From NCBI GenBank assembly GCA_947259175.1, contig CAMYKW010000023.1, forward strand, positions 1 to 46,349: a stretch of DNA of 46,349 bases, read 5' to 3'. Source of the DNA: an uncultured Gammaproteobacteria bacterium. GTDB taxonomy: Bacteria > Pseudomonadota > Gammaproteobacteria > Arenicellales > JAANXG01. This document shows, in pieces, positions 7,783-19,000 of the stretch. The translations under genes were made by a program, and so were the position numbers. The notes beneath the pieces were generated by a model. It was given only the letters and a program-made list of their open reading frames with translations. It was not told the DNA's origin and ran no database searches. Numbering within the stretch: the stretch's first letter is position 1; each line of letters opens with the position of its first letter.

Positions 7783-9198
7783 TCAAACTTTGAGTATCTT
7801 CAGGGAATTGGTACCTCCGGTGATACCGGTCAAATCGCCCTTGGTGACGACGATGGAGTCGTCTGTTTTTACTATGCCGAGCCGCCGCAACTCGCGTATC
7901 GCCTGTTGTTCGGCTAGATCGGTGCCCATGGCATCCGCCGCCACGAGTATCGGATAAACGCCACGATAAAGCGACACCCGGCGCACCGTCGCGACAATGG
8001 GAGACATCGCAAAAATCGGAATCCCGGAGCTGTTGCGCGACATCCACTTCGCGGTCGCGCCCGACTCCGTCATCGCCACAATCGCCGCCACCTGCGCATG
8101 ATTCGCGGTATACATCGCCGCCATGGCGATCGATTCCTCGGCGGTTTCAAAGCGCGCATCAACACGGTGGTTGAAAGCGACACGATGGCGCTCGGCGCCG
8201 CGACAAATGCGATCCATGGCCTTGACCACTTTCGCCGGGTGCTTACCCACCGCTGTCTCCGCGGACAACATCACTGCGTCGGTGCCGTCCATTACCGCGT
8301 TGGCGACATCAAGAACCTCGGCGCGCGTCGGCTGCGCACTGTCAACCATAGATTGCATCATCTGAGTTGCCGTTATTACAATGCGATTGGACTCCCGCGC
8401 CTGGCGAATGAATCTTTTTTGGATGCCGGGTAACTCGGCGTCGCCGATCTCCACACCCAAGTCCCCGCGGGCGATCATCACTCCGTCAGCGGCGTCAATA
8501 ATTGCGTCAACATGATCTATCGCTTCCGCACGCTCGATCTTGGCGATTATTCCGCCTTCGCCACCGGCCGCCTGAAACAAATCGCGCGCCTCAACCACAT
8601 CTTCTCGCGAGCGCACGAAGGAGACCGCCAGATAATCCGCTTGCGCCAGTGCCGCGGTGCGAATATCGGCATGGTCCTTTTCCGTGAGCGCTTCCGCCGA
8701 TAATCCACCGCCCAAGCGATTCAAACCCTTGAAACCCGTCAATACACCGCCGTTGAGCACCCGGCAACGGATTTGATTGTCCGATACTTGCTCGACTTGC
8801 ATGACGATGTTGCCGTCATCGAGCAGCAAAACGTCTTCAGCCGCCAAATCATCGGCCAGGCTCTTATGCGTCACGCCAACGCTGTTTTCACTACCCTGGT
8901 CGGAATCAAGTTCGGTGTCCAGGGTAAACTGCGCGCCGTCTTCGAGCGTGATTCCGCCTTTCTTGAAACCCTCGATACGAATCTTCGGCCCCTGCAGGTC
9001 GACCATCACCCCGACCTGCCGGCGATGCGCCTGGGCGATGTCGCGCACCGTTTCAATGCGCCGTAGGTGATCGTCGGCTTCTCCGTGGGAAAAGTTAACC
9101 CGGGCGACGTCCATGCCGCCCTGGATAATCCTTTCCAACTCACCGGGGCGATCGGTGGCTGGCCCCAGTGTGGCCACTATCTTGGTTCGGCGAAGCAT
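7783..9198 (-). CDS. pyk: Pyruvate kinase
   Basis: Transfers phosphate from phosphoenolpyruvate to ADP, giving pyruvate and ATP in lower glycolysis. Family motifs in order are [12 protein letters not shown], the NFSHG loop, [10 protein letters not shown], the catalytic IIAKIE lysine segment, [11 protein letters not shown], and [10 protein letters not shown]. The allosteric C-terminal domain is complete. I chose ATG 9198 (471 residues) because it aligns with the start of known PykA proteins. A GTG at 9222 would add eight residues. pgk lies upstream with a spacer of about 140 bases containing imperfect hairpins. Placement inside the carbon operon, between pgk and fba, is common in autotrophic gammaproteobacteria (recollection). 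Confidence 0.95.
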   Translation of the reverse strand: MLRRTKIVATLGPATDRPGELERIIQGGMDVARVNFSHGEADDHLRRIETVRDIAQAHRRQVGVMVDLQGPKIRIEGFKKGGITLEDGAQFTLDTELDSDQGSENSVGVTHKSLADDLAAEDVLLLDDGNIVMQVEQVSDNQIRCRVLNGGVLTGFKGLNRLGGGLSAEALTEKDHADIRTAALAQADYLAVSFVRSREDVVEARDLFQAAGGEGGIIAKIERAEAIDHVDAIIDAADGVMIARGDLGVEIGDAELPGIQKRFIRQARESNRIVITATQMMQSMVDSAQPTRAEVLDVANAVMDGTDAVMLSAETAVGKHPAKVVKAMDRICRGAERHRVAFNHRVDARFETAEESIAMAAMYTANHAQVAAIVAMTESGATAKWMSRNSSGIPIFAMSPIVATVRRVSLYRGVYPILVAADAMGTDLAEQQAIRELRRLGIVKTDDSIVVTKGDLTGITGGTNSLKILKV

Positions 9199-9338
9199 GT
9201 CCCTATACGAGGCTCTTGGCACGCAACAAACAAGTCACCTTGATCGACCCTATACGAGTGCAACACCGCCGCCGCAAACGCGCAGCTTGCGCATTTTGAT
9301 TCCTGCCTGCGGCTGCGTTTGCTTCTTCGCCCGACCCG

Positions 9339-10517
9339 TTAACTTTGCGCACGCTGCTCCAACATCGCCACCGCGGGAAGCTTCTTCCCTTCCAGGAATT
9401 CGAGAAACGCACCGCCGCCGGTGGAGATGTACGAAATCCTATCGGTGAGCCCGTATTTGTCCACCGCGGCCAAGGTGTCACCACCGCCCGCTATCGAAAA
9501 AGCGCTGCTGTTGGCGATCGCCTCGCCCAGGATTTTGGTCCCGGCGCCGAACTGGTCGAATTCGAACACGCCCACCGGACCATTCCACACGATGGTTCCG
9601 GCGGACTGCATCATCTCACCGTAACGCTCCGCGGTCTCGGGTCCAATGTCGAGGATCATGTCTTCGTCGCCGACTTGGTCAACCGGCTTGATCGTGGCCG
9701 TTGCCGCCTCGGAAAACTCGTTGCTCACGACCACGTCGGTGGGGACCGGAATCTCTCCACCCTTGGATTTGGCGGCATCCATCAAGCGCTGCGCCTCGGG
9801 AATCAGGTCATGTTCGCAGAGCGACTTACCCACCGGGTGGCCGGCGGCGGCGATGAAGGTGTTGGCGATACCGCCTCCGGGTATCAATTGGTCGACCACC
9901 TTGGACAACGAATCGAGCACAGTGAGTTTGGTGGAGACCTTGGATCCGCCGACAATCGCGGCCATCGGACGGCTGGGATTGCCGAGCGCCTTGCCCAGGG
10001 CGTCCAGCTCAGCCGCCAACAGTGGGCCGGCGCATGCCACGGGGGCGTGTTTGGCCACTCCATGAGTCGAGGCTTGGGCGCGATGGGCGGTGCCGAAGGC
10101 ATCCATCACGTATACGTCGCACAGCGACGCCATCCTGCGGGACAAACTATCATCGTCGGCTTTTTCTCCCGCGTTGAAGCGCACGTTTTCGCACAAGACC
10201 ACCTCGCCATCGGCCATGTCCAGCCCTTGCAACCAATCCTTGACCAGCCGCACCGGGGCATCCAACAGCCCGGAGAGATGTTCCGCCACCGGCGCCAACG
10301 AGAACGCCTCGTCGTATTCTCCCTCCTTGGGACGACCCAGGTGGGTCATCAACATTACCTTGGCACCGGCTTTCCGCGCGTGCTCGATGGTCGGCAACGA
10401 TGCGCGTATGCGTTTGTCGCTGGAGACCTTGCCGTCCTTCACCGGTACGTTGAGATCCTCGCGGATCAGGACCCGTTTACCCGCCAGGTCCAGGTCGGTC
10501 ATCTTTATGATTGTCAT
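9339..10517 (-). CDS. pgk: Phosphoglycerate kinase
   Basis: Interconverts 1,3-bisphosphoglycerate/ADP and 3-phosphoglycerate/ATP. The 392 residues are typical of monomeric bacterial enzymes. Motifs visible are IREDLNVPV near the N-terminus (often R-x-D-x-N-VP), MTHLGRP (substrate basic patch), [20 protein letters not shown], and the nucleotide loop GGGDTLAA. It starts at ATG 10517, about 90 bases after gap on the same strand. A second in-frame ATG five codons in is possible. Third gene of the carbon operon. Confidence 0.95.
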   Translation of the reverse strand: MTIIKMTDLDLAGKRVLIREDLNVPVKDGKVSSDKRIRASLPTIEHARKAGAKVMLMTHLGRPKEGEYDEAFSLAPVAEHLSGLLDAPVRLVKDWLQGLDMADGEVVLCENVRFNAGEKADDDSLSRRMASLCDVYVMDAFGTAHRAQASTHGVAKHAPVACAGPLLAAELDALGKALGNPSRPMAAIVGGSKVSTKLTVLDSLSKVVDQLIPGGGIANTFIAAAGHPVGKSLCEHDLIPEAQRLMDAAKSKGGEIPVPTDVVVSNEFSEAATATIKPVDQVGDEDMILDIGPETAERYGEMMQSAGTIVWNGPVGVFEFDQFGAGTKILGEAIANSSAFSIAGGGDTLAAVDKYGLTDRISYISTGGGAFLEFLEGKKLPAVAMLEQRAQS

Positions 10518-10610
10518 GATACTTTTCGACTCCAGTAGTGGCCTTGGGCACGTCCCGGCCTGCGCGGCATCGAACGCCGGCGCAAACGCATTTTGTCTGC
10601 GGCAGTTCGC

Positions 10611-11621
10611 TTATGCCGCCATTAACGCCCGCGCGGTATCCAACATGCGATTGGAAAATCCCCACTCGTTGTCGTACCACGAACAGACCTTGACGGTGCT
10701 GCCGTTGACCACCCGGGTCATCGAAGCGTCGTAGGTAGACGACACTGCGGTGTGATTGAAGTCCACCGAAACCAACGGCTCGTCGTTGTACGCCAGGATT
10801 CCCTTCAGATCACCCTCGGAAGCGGCCTTCATGATCTTGTGAATTTCGTCGACCGAGGTTTCGCGGGACGACTGGAAGGTCAGATCCACCAATGACACGT
10901 TGATGGTCGGCACACGCACCGCGAATCCGTCCAACTTACCGTTCAATTCCGGCAACACCAGACCAACCGCGGCCGCGGCGCCGGTCTTGGTCGGAATCAT
11001 GGATTGGGTGGCGGAACGGGCGCGGCGCAGATCCGAGTGAAATACGTCGGTCAGAACCTGATCGTTGGTGTAGGAGTGAATCGTCGTCATCAGCCCACCC
11101 TCGATACCGATGCTGTCGAGCAAGGCTTTCACCATCGGCGCCAGGCAATTGGTGGTGCACGATGCGTTCGATATCACCGTATCGCTTGCTTTGAGCACGC
11201 CATGATTGACGCCGTAGACGATGGTCGCGTCGACGTCACTCCCTCCCGGCGCCGAGAGTAAAACCTTCTTTGCGCCGGCAGTGAGATGCGCGCTGGCCTT
11301 CTCCTTACTGTTGAACAGGCCGGTGCACTCAAAAACCACATCAATCTTGAGGTCGCCCCAAGGCAGCTTGCTCGGGTCACGCTCCGCGAGCACCTTGACC
11401 TTTTCGCCGCCCACTGCGAACGAATCGCCTTCGACTTTCACGTCGTACCCGAATTTTCCGTGCGCGGTGTCATACTTCAATAAATGTGCATTCGTGTGCG
11501 CATCACCGAGATCGTTGACCGCAACCACGTCGAACTCGTCATCACGGCCCGACTCAAACATCGCGCGAAAGACATTACGCCCGATACGTCCAAACCCATT
11601 AATTGCTACTCTTATTGCCAT
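10611..11621 (-). CDS. gap: Glyceraldehyde-3-phosphate dehydrogenase, type I
   Basis: Converts glyceraldehyde-3-phosphate, phosphate and NAD(P)+ to 1,3-bisphosphoglycerate. It has 336 residues. The Rossmann motif INGFGRIGR opens the protein. AVND (Asp37) ends the second strand and favours NAD. Catalytic Cys155 lies in SNASCTTN and His182 in [10 protein letters not shown]. The C-terminus keeps [13 protein letters not shown] good Shine-Dalgarno (GAGGAG, eight bases or so upstream) supports ATG 11621. The 99-base spacer after tkt contains a 6-bp stem (11677-11682 with 11696-11701). Whether this copy serves glycolysis or carbon fixation cannot be told from sequence. Confidence 0.96.
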   Translation of the reverse strand: MAIRVAINGFGRIGRNVFRAMFESGRDDEFDVVAVNDLGDAHTNAHLLKYDTAHGKFGYDVKVEGDSFAVGGEKVKVLAERDPSKLPWGDLKIDVVFECTGLFNSKEKASAHLTAGAKKVLLSAPGGSDVDATIVYGVNHGVLKASDTVISNASCTTNCLAPMVKALLDSIGIEGGLMTTIHSYTNDQVLTDVFHSDLRRARSATQSMIPTKTGAAAAVGLVLPELNGKLDGFAVRVPTINVSLVDLTFQSSRETSVDEIHKIMKAASEGDLKGILAYNDEPLVSVDFNHTAVSSTYDASMTRVVNGSTVKVCSWYDNEWGFSNRMLDTARALMAA

Positions 11622-11720
11622 GCGATTCTCCTCAAAACTGGATGACTACTAGCGGAATTCCAATAAATTAGTGACACGGGATCGGACTGCGCAACATCCC
11701 GAAGTGTTTTTGAATCCGGT

Positions 11721-13736
11721 CTATCCGGCAAGCAACTGATTCACCGTATTGACGACGTTATCCACGGTGAAACCGAATTGCTCGAATACATCTTTGGCAG
11801 GAGCCGATTCTCCAAATCTGTCGAGACCGATCACCGCTCCGTCCAGGCCTACATACTTATGCCAACCAGCGGTCACGCCGGCTTCGATGGCTACGCGCCG
11901 TTTAACCGCCCTTGGTAGAACCGACTCTTTGTATGCCTCGTCCTGGGCCTCAAACAGCTCGGCGCAAGGCATGGAAACGACGCGCGCCTTACCGGCAAAT
12001 TGTTTCGCCGCTTCCACGGCGAGCTCGACCTCCGAGCCGGTCGCTATCAAGATCACCTCGGGTTCGCCGTCGGCATCGACCAGTGTATAGCCGCCACGCG
12101 GGATATCCTCCAACTGCTGCGGCGTGCGCGGTTGATGCGGAACACCCTGCCGGGTCAACAACAGGCACGATGGGCCGTCCACTCGTTCGATTGCAGCCTT
12201 CCACGCCACTGCGGTTTCCACGCCGTCGCACGGCCGCCATACCGCCATATTTGGTATCAGCCGCAAGGTGGCGGTCTGCTCCACCGCTTGGTGGGTGGGA
12301 CCGTCCTCACCCAGTCCGATGGAGTCATGGGTGTAGACGAAAATGGTCGGCACCTTCATCAACGCCGCCATGCGCAGGGCGTTGCGCGCATACTCGGAAA
12401 AAATCAGGAACGTGCCGCCATACGGGATGAACCCCCCGTGCAGGCCAATGCCATTCATCATCGCCGACATGCCGAACTCGCGAACACCGTAATAAATATA
12501 GTTTCCAGCGGCGTCCTTGGGCGTGAGCGGCTTGGAGCCGGACCAGTTGGTATTGTTGGAACCGGTGAGGTCCGCGGATCCCCCGATCATTTCCGGCAAC
12601 ACCGCGGCGTAGGCGTTGAGGGCGGCCTGGGAATGCTTCCGGGTGGCATCCTTCTTCGCCGCTTCGTCGGTGGCGGCGATATATGCCGCGGATTGCTGTT
12701 CCCAGTCAGCCGGCAGACTGCGACTCATCCGGCGTTCGAATTCCGCGGCGAGTTCCGGATTGTCGGCCTTGTAAGCATTGAAGCGCTTGTTCCACTCCGC
12801 TTCGGCGTTGGCGCCGCGCGCGCTCGCGTCCCATGCCGCGTATACATTGTCGGGAATCACAAACGGCTCGTGGGGCCAACCGATGGTTTCACGCACCAAT
12901 GACACCTCTTCGTCACCCAAGGCCGCGCCATGACACTCTTCCTTACCCTGTTTATTGGGCGAGCCCCAGCCAATGATGGTCTTGCAGCAAATCAAGGTCG
13001 GCCGCGAGCCATCCGTCCTGGCTTGCTCGATCGCCTCGCGCACCGCATCGGGATCGTGACCGTCGACGGCGGGAATAACCTGCCACCCGTAAGCCGCGAA
13101 ACGCTGCGGTGTGTCATCGGTAAACCATCCCTCCACTTCACCGTCGATGGAAATGCCGTTGTCATCGTAAAAGGCGATCAACTTGCCCAACCCCAGGGTG
13201 CCCGCCAGCGAGCACGCCTCGTGGGAGATGCCCTCCATCAGGCATCCGTCGCCGAGAAAAACATAAGTGTAATGATCGACGATGGTGTGGCCTTTCCGGT
13301 TGAACTGCGCGGCCAGCGCTTTTTCCGCAATCGCCATCCCCACGCCGTTGGTAATGCCCTGACCGAGAGGGCCCGTGGTGGTCTCGATGCCGGGCGCATA
13401 CCCGTACTCCGGGTGTCCCGGCGTCTTGGAGTGCAGTTGGCGAAAATTCTTAATTTCATCGATGGGCAAGTCGTAACCGGACAGATGAAGCAGAGAATAA
13501 TGCAACATCGATCCGTGCCCGTTGGAAAGAATGAACCGGTCGCGATCCACCCACTTCGGATTATTGGGGTTGTGTGACAGAAAATCGTTCCACAACACTT
13601 CCGCGATGTCGGCCATACCCATCGGCATGCCGGGATGCCCTGAATTGGCTTTTTGTACCGCGTCCATGCTCAAGGCTCGGATCGCGTTGGCCAGTACTCG
13701 GCGATCGGGGATCTTCTGTTCGGGTGTCACAGACAT
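11721..13736 (-). CDS. tkt: Transketolase
   Basis: A thiamine-diphosphate enzyme of the pentose-phosphate and Calvin cycles, moving two-carbon units between sugar phosphates. Seen in order: [24 protein letters not shown] at the N-terminus (given here only as a landmark), SNGHGSML, the ThDP/Mg motif [28 protein letters not shown] in the pyrimidine domain, and the C-terminal GSEVELA domain. I prefer ATG 13736 (671 residues), because AGAGGA lies nine bases upstream. ATG 13745 is immediately abutted by it. First gene of the tkt-gap-pgk-pyk-fba series, so promoter control of the set probably acts upstream. No RuBisCO or PRK gene is in the window. Confidence 0.95.
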   Translation of the reverse strand: MSVTPEQKIPDRRVLANAIRALSMDAVQKANSGHPGMPMGMADIAEVLWNDFLSHNPNNPKWVDRDRFILSNGHGSMLHYSLLHLSGYDLPIDEIKNFRQLHSKTPGHPEYGYAPGIETTTGPLGQGITNGVGMAIAEKALAAQFNRKGHTIVDHYTYVFLGDGCLMEGISHEACSLAGTLGLGKLIAFYDDNGISIDGEVEGWFTDDTPQRFAAYGWQVIPAVDGHDPDAVREAIEQARTDGSRPTLICCKTIIGWGSPNKQGKEECHGAALGDEEVSLVRETIGWPHEPFVIPDNVYAAWDASARGANAEAEWNKRFNAYKADNPELAAEFERRMSRSLPADWEQQSAAYIAATDEAAKKDATRKHSQAALNAYAAVLPEMIGGSADLTGSNNTNWSGSKPLTPKDAAGNYIYYGVREFGMSAMMNGIGLHGGFIPYGGTFLIFSEYARNALRMAALMKVPTIFVYTHDSIGLGEDGPTHQAVEQTATLRLIPNMAVWRPCDGVETAVAWKAAIERVDGPSCLLLTRQGVPHQPRTPQQLEDIPRGGYTLVDADGEPEVILIATGSEVELAVEAAKQFAGKARVVSMPCAELFEAQDEAYKESVLPRAVKRRVAIEAGVTAGWHKYVGLDGAVIGLDRFGESAPAKDVFEQFGFTVDNVVNTVNQLLAG

Positions 13737-14151
13737 AGTTGCCATTCCTCTTCTACGTATTTAACGTGGCCGAAATTGCTAGATTTATACCGCTCCACGA
13801 ATCTTTGATAGGTGTCCGTCGGGCTTTCCGCCGCTTGTACCGCAACGTCCAACGGTGACCCTCATCTGGTGCCGAGAAGGATCCGCCAATAGCGCCGCAC
13901 ACGAGGGGCGGGTATTCTTACCCAGACGCCTGAGCACGGCAATACCGCGATACAGGTAAATTCGCCCTAAAGGCCTTAAAATTATCTATGCGTACATCCA
14001 AGTCAAACATTGATCTCGATCTAAATTTCGGCAGATTTTGATACCTGATCAGAACACTCGGTTAATTCGTCCGGCGCGCCGCAGGCGACGACCCGACACA
14101 CCGGAATCCCATGCCGAACCGACTACGCCGACGCCGATATGTTGAAAACCG
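13737..14151. other. Intergenic region between divergent tkt and bioA
   Basis: About 415 bases without a convincing gene. It must hold promoters for tkt (minus) and bioA (plus). The clearest element is TATAAAT on the minus strand at 13783-13789. An AT-rich patch at about 13976-14045 precedes bioA. No tRNA, riboswitch or recognisable operator was seen. A regulator such as CbbR often binds ahead of carbon operons, but no site could be assigned. Confidence 0.6.
13783..13789 (-). promoter_or_regulatory. Candidate -10 element ahead of tkt
   Basis: The minus strand reads TATAAAT here, about 47 bases before the chosen tkt start. No good -35 hexamer lies at standard spacing, so this is only a candidate for the carbon operon promoter. 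Confidence 0.3.
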
Positions 14152-15501
14152 ATGAACAACGCTGAGATCGCGGCACGGGACCTGAATGCCTTGTGGCACC
14201 CGTGCACGCAAATGAAAGACCACGAGCAACTGCCACTGATTCCGATACGTCGCGGAACCGGGGTATGGCTGGAGGATTTCGACGGAAACCGATACATCGA
14301 TGCCATCAGTTCCTGGTGGGTCAACCTGTTCGGCCACGCGAATCCGCATATCAGCCGCCGCGTCAACCGGCAAATGCAGGAGTTGGAGCATGTAATCCTG
14401 GCCGGTTTCACTCATGAGGCCGTGGTCACGCTGTCCGAAAAACTTATCGCCCTCACGCCGGTGGGTTTGACCCGCTGTTTCTACGCCGAAAACGGCTCAT
14501 CGGCGGTCGAAGTTGCGCTCAAGATGAGCTTTCACTATTGGAAAAACCAGGGACACTCCGGCAAGTGCGAATTCGTCAACTTAAGCAACAGCTATCACGG
14601 AGAAACACTGGGCGCCCTATCGGTGGGTGATGTGGAGCTGTACAAACACACTTACGAACCACTGTTGCTCAAGACCCGCACCGTCGCGGCTCCCGATGAT
14701 TACTATCGGGAACCCGGTGAGACCAGGCAGGATTACGCGGCGCGGCGCTTCGCGGAAATGGAAGCGACCCTGGAACGCCACGGCGAACGAATCTGTGCAG
14801 TCATCGTTGAGCCGTTGGTGCAATGTGCCGGTTACATGCGTATGCACCACCCGGAATACCTGTCTTGGCTGCGCGCGGCGTGCGACCGATACCAAGTCCA
14901 TTTAATCGCCGACGAATGCGCGGTGGGATTCGGACGCACGGGGACGCTGTTCGCCTGTGAGCAAGCGGGTATCACGCCGGACTTCATGTGCCTGGCCAAG
15001 GGCTTGACCGGCGGATTTCTGCCGCTGTCGGCGGTGCTAACCAACGATGATGTGTACGGCGCGTTCTACGACGATTACGAATCCCTGAGGGGCTTTTTGC
15101 ACTCCCACAGTTACACCGGAAATCCGCTGGCCTGCGCCGCCGCGCTGGGAACCTTGGAGCTGTTCGAGCAAAGCGATGTGCTGGGGCGAAATAGGCGGCT
15201 GGCACGGGCGATGGCGGACGCCACCGCTCATTTCAGGGACCATCCCCACGTCGCGGACGTCCGCCAATGTGGAATGATCCTCGCGATTGAAATGGTCAAG
15301 GATAAACACACCCGCGAGTCCTACCCGTGGCGCGAGCGCCGGGGACTGACGGTCTATCGCCACGGACTGGAAAATCAGGCGTTGCTGCGACCCTTGGGTA
15401 ATGTCGTGTACTTCATGCCGCCGTATGTCATAAACGAACAACAGATCAACCATCTCGCCGACGTGGCGTGGCGGGGAATACAGCTGGCCACGAAAGACTG
15501 A
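14152..15501 (+). CDS. bioA: Adenosylmethionine-8-amino-7-oxononanoate aminotransferase
   Basis: A PLP-dependent class-III aminotransferase making 7,8-diaminononanoate from KAPA using S-adenosylmethionine as amino donor (biotin synthesis). It has 449 residues. BioA features are LWHPCTQMKD near the N-terminus, DAISSWWVNLFGH, YAENGSSAVE, the IADECAVGFGRTG motif (Asp254 contacts the PLP pyridine nitrogen) and CLAKGLTGG with the Schiff-base Lys283. No other bio genes are nearby. It converges on chpC with only 10 bases between stop codons. No clear Shine-Dalgarno precedes ATG 14152. From memory, bioA is also found close to the pil-chp cluster in Pseudomonas. Confidence 0.95.
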   Translation: MNNAEIAARDLNALWHPCTQMKDHEQLPLIPIRRGTGVWLEDFDGNRYIDAISSWWVNLFGHANPHISRRVNRQMQELEHVILAGFTHEAVVTLSEKLIALTPVGLTRCFYAENGSSAVEVALKMSFHYWKNQGHSGKCEFVNLSNSYHGETLGALSVGDVELYKHTYEPLLLKTRTVAAPDDYYREPGETRQDYAARRFAEMEATLERHGERICAVIVEPLVQCAGYMRMHHPEYLSWLRAACDRYQVHLIADECAVGFGRTGTLFACEQAGITPDFMCLAKGLTGGFLPLSAVLTNDDVYGAFYDDYESLRGFLHSHSYTGNPLACAAALGTLELFEQSDVLGRNRRLARAMADATAHFRDHPHVADVRQCGMILAIEMVKDKHTRESYPWRERRGLTVYRHGLENQALLRPLGNVVYFMPPYVINEQQINHLADVAWRGIQLATKD

Positions 15502-15511
15502 TTTCGAGCTG

Positions 15512-15997
15512 TCAGTACACCGCGGTGGCCAGGGCGTCGATATCGGGGATCGTGGCGATCCGTCCGCGGGCGTCCACGGCGCTTGCGATGTAGCGCCCGG
15601 TGACGTTATCGGGGAGTGCGCAGGTAGCGAGGTCCTCGCTGACCACCATGGAACGCGGGTCGCGCCCGGTCAGGACCCCGAAATAATCGTCATGCCTGTG
15701 TCCCGGAAGCGGGTAAAAGACCACCACCCGCGAGTAACTGTCACGATTCGGTCGCCGCTCGGAGACCAGACGTTCGAAAGAGATTACCGAAATAGACAGC
15801 GCCCGCCAGTGGATCCTTCCCAACACCCAGTGGTGCGGACTATCCGCCTCATAGATGACATCCACCGGCAGCACCTCCGCTACCATTACGCTCGGCACCA
15901 TCAAGGCGCCATATTCCATGTTGATCAACAGCGTGTGCACCGGAGCGACTTCCGGCGTCGAGCCTTGCGGGCGAGTGTGCAGGTTTGACGTTTTCAC
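15512..15997 (-). CDS. chpC: CheW-like adaptor protein ChpC
   Basis: A short CheW-domain protein (161 residues from GTG 15997; TTG 16000 is one codon earlier). The N-terminal segment with LLINMEYGALMVPSVMVAEVLP and the later GRIHWRALSISVISFE fit a CheW adaptor fold. It starts within a few bases of the chpA stop codon, so it is almost certainly co-transcribed with chpA. In Pseudomonas, ChpC follows ChpB in the same cluster and acts as a second adaptor between PilJ-type receptors and ChpA. That it is ChpC and not a second PilI is inferred from position. Sequence identity to the family is modest. Confidence 0.75.
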   Translation of the reverse strand: MKTSNLHTRPQGSTPEVAPVHTLLINMEYGALMVPSVMVAEVLPVDVIYEADSPHHWVLGRIHWRALSISVISFERLVSERRPNRDSYSRVVVFYPLPGHRHDDYFGVLTGRDPRSMVVSEDLATCALPDNVTGRYIASAVDARGRIATIPDIDALATAVY

Positions 15998-16000
15998 CAA

Positions 16001-19000
16001 CTAATGCGCTTGAGTCGATTGTGGTTGAGAATAGAATTTCGGCAACAGCGCCTGCACGTTGGCCAGTAATTCTTCCTCCTGATATGGCTTCGTGAGATAG
16101 GCGTCAGCTCCCAGTTCCATCGCCTTGGCCCGGTGTTTGGACCCGGCGCGGGAGGTGATAATGACAATCGGGACATCCCGGGTCGTGACATTGGATCGAA
16201 TCTGGGTGGTGAGTTCGTAGCCATCCATTCTCGGCATTTCAATGTCAACCAACATCAGATCGGGTAGTCTCGCGCGTATCAGCTCCAGGGCCTCCACGCC
16301 ATCTTTTGCCATCAGCACCTCCATGCCGTGATGGCTCAGATTGCGGCTGGTGACCTTGCGCACCGTCAGCGAGTCATCCACCACCATAACCACCGGAGCC
16401 GCGTTTGCGTGGGACGCGGCCGCCGTCGGCCGTGTCGTCGGCACCGGTTCGCCGGCCACCCACAACTCGGCCAGATCCAGTATCAACACGACGCTACCGT
16501 CACCACGCACCGTGGCGCCAGTGATGCCCTGCAGACGATCCAGATGACCCCCGACCGGCTTCACCACGACTTCCTGGGTTCCCCACAGTTCGTCCACTTG
16601 CACAGCGATGTCCTGCGCGCCCATGCGCACCAGCAATATCGGCGTACGACTCGCAGGCTTGGCCTCGGGCGACAGTCCCAACCGCGCGGATAGGTCCATC
16701 AGCGGGTAAATGTGTCCATCGATGTCAATGGTCATTCGGTCGGGAGTCGTGGGCAACGCGTCACCGTCGATTTTCACCACACGTTGCACCACGCCCAGCG
16801 GAATGGCAAAGGATTGATCACCACAGCGCACGAATAGGGCGTGAGTGACCGAAAGCGTCATCGGCAAGCGAAACACAAACGTTACGCCTTGCCCGGGGGC
16901 ATTCTCCACGGTAATCGTGCCGCCCAAATGTCGCACCGCCGAGTGCACGACATCCAACCCAACACCCCGTCCGGAGACCTGGGTGACCGCGTCCGTGGTG
17001 GAAAAGCCCGGTGTAACAATGAGTTGGATCAAGTCCTGATCACTAAGTGCGCCGTCCGCCGCCGATACGCCCATTTGTCGGGCCTTCGCCCGGATCTTGT
17101 CGATATCCAGGCCGGCGCCGTCATCGCCGAACCGGACCATGATCTCGGTGCCCTCCTGCTTGCACTCAATGCGGATCGTGCCCACCGGCGGTTTTCCGGC
17201 TCGCACACGCTGTTCTATCGTTTCTATGCCATGATCTATCGCATTGCGAATCATGTGTTCGAACGCGTCGGTCATGGTTTCCAGTACATTACGGTCAATC
17301 TCTGCATATTGCCCGACGACCTGCAATTCCGCCCGCTTGCCCAGCGCCCTGGACGATTGGCGTGTGTGATGACGAAGGCGTGGGATCAGCGTCGAGAAGG
17401 GTACCATGCGGGCACGCATCAACCCGCCCTGCAACTCGTTACCCAGCAGCGACTGGTGCTGCAGTACCGATTCCGCAGTATGGGCAAATCCGGCCAACCC
17501 GGTCTCGATGGTCATCAGATCATCCAGGCTTTCACCCAAACTTCGCGACAGCTGCTGCAGTTTGGTGTAGCGATCGAACTCCAGGGGATCGAACTCCTTC
17601 TCGATGCTGCTCAGCCGTTTGTCGTCAACCGTTGTTTGCACCTGTGTTTCCGCCTGGATCTCCAAGTCGCGAAGCTGATCGCTGAATCGGTTGACGTTGG
17701 ACCTCAACTCATTGAGGTTCGTCTTCAATCCGTTCAAGTGGCCCTCCAACTGGGCGCGCGAAACGATGACCTCACCGGCGAAATTGAACAGATTGTCCAG
17801 CGCCGCGGCATTCACACGTACGCGCTCCTGCGCAACCTCGGGCGCGGTTTCAGATTCCGCTGCTTTACGGCCGGCATCCACCTTTGCGACGGCGAAAGAT
17901 GGAATTGCATGGTCGGAATCCGACACGGCTACATCCGCAACGCTCACCGTATCTTCGCTGGGTGTGGGATGGACCGGGCCCGGCTGATCGGGGCCGTCAT
18001 CGGTGACCCTCGCAGGATCGCTGAAGTAATCCAGCAAGGTCTGGTTGAACTCCGATACGTCCGGTATTGCCCGGTGTTGCTCCAAATGCTGCACCATATT
18101 GAACAAGGTATCGTGAACCTCCTCCAACAACACCCGCAATTCGCTGTGGTCGACAGTGGTTTGGTGTTCCATCCGTTCGAGCAGCGTCTCGGTGTTGTGG
18201 CTCAATTCCCCAATGGATTCTGCACCGGCGGCGCGGGCACTGCCTTTCAAGGTATGCAGATCGCGTTTCAGGGCGGCGCCGACATCGGCATAGCGTTGCT
18301 GATCGTCCCAATCCGCGAGTTGATGATCGATTCGCCCAAGGAGCGTGAATGCCTCTTCACAAAAGATGTCGCTGAAATCATCGGCAACATCGGTTTCCGT
18401 TTCCAGCACCTCCTTGATACCCATTAATTGTTCGCTCAACTCCGCCGGGACCACGGCATCGACGGCGTTTTCCTCCGGCACGTCCGGTACGAGCTCTCGA
18501 CGAATCTCCTCCAGGGACTCGCCCGTTTGCTGCGCCATTAGCACTTGTTGCGTTTCCGCGGCGACGACGTTCAGTTCCGACAGCGGCGGCGCAACCGCGC
18601 CGGTTTCCTCGACGTCATCGGTGGATTCGCGCGCCGGCTCCGACGCAGGCTGCGCATACCGCGCCCGCAATAAGGCGCAGCGATCGATAATCTGCGCGAA
18701 TGCCGGTTGCGACGGCGGCGCAAACTCGCCGTCCCGTTGCACCTTCGTGATCACCCTGTCGCCGGAATCGGCGAACTGGTTCAACAGCTCCATTTCGTTC
18801 GTACCCAGCGCGCCTCCGGCATCCAACACCGCATGCATCAGCCCATCCATGGCCTCACACGCATCCGACAGCTCCACCAGACCCACGGACTGGGAACTGC
18901 CGCGCAGGGTATGCAATGAACGCAACAGTTCCTCGGATATTCCGCAATCACGGGAGTTCTTTTTACACGCGTCGAGCGTCGCCCGAAATACTGCGATGTG

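Noticed and set aside
16841-18427. 528-codon open frame on the plus strand over chpA
   Set aside because: Antisense to the kinase core domains, which are well conserved on the minus strand; no family resemblance.
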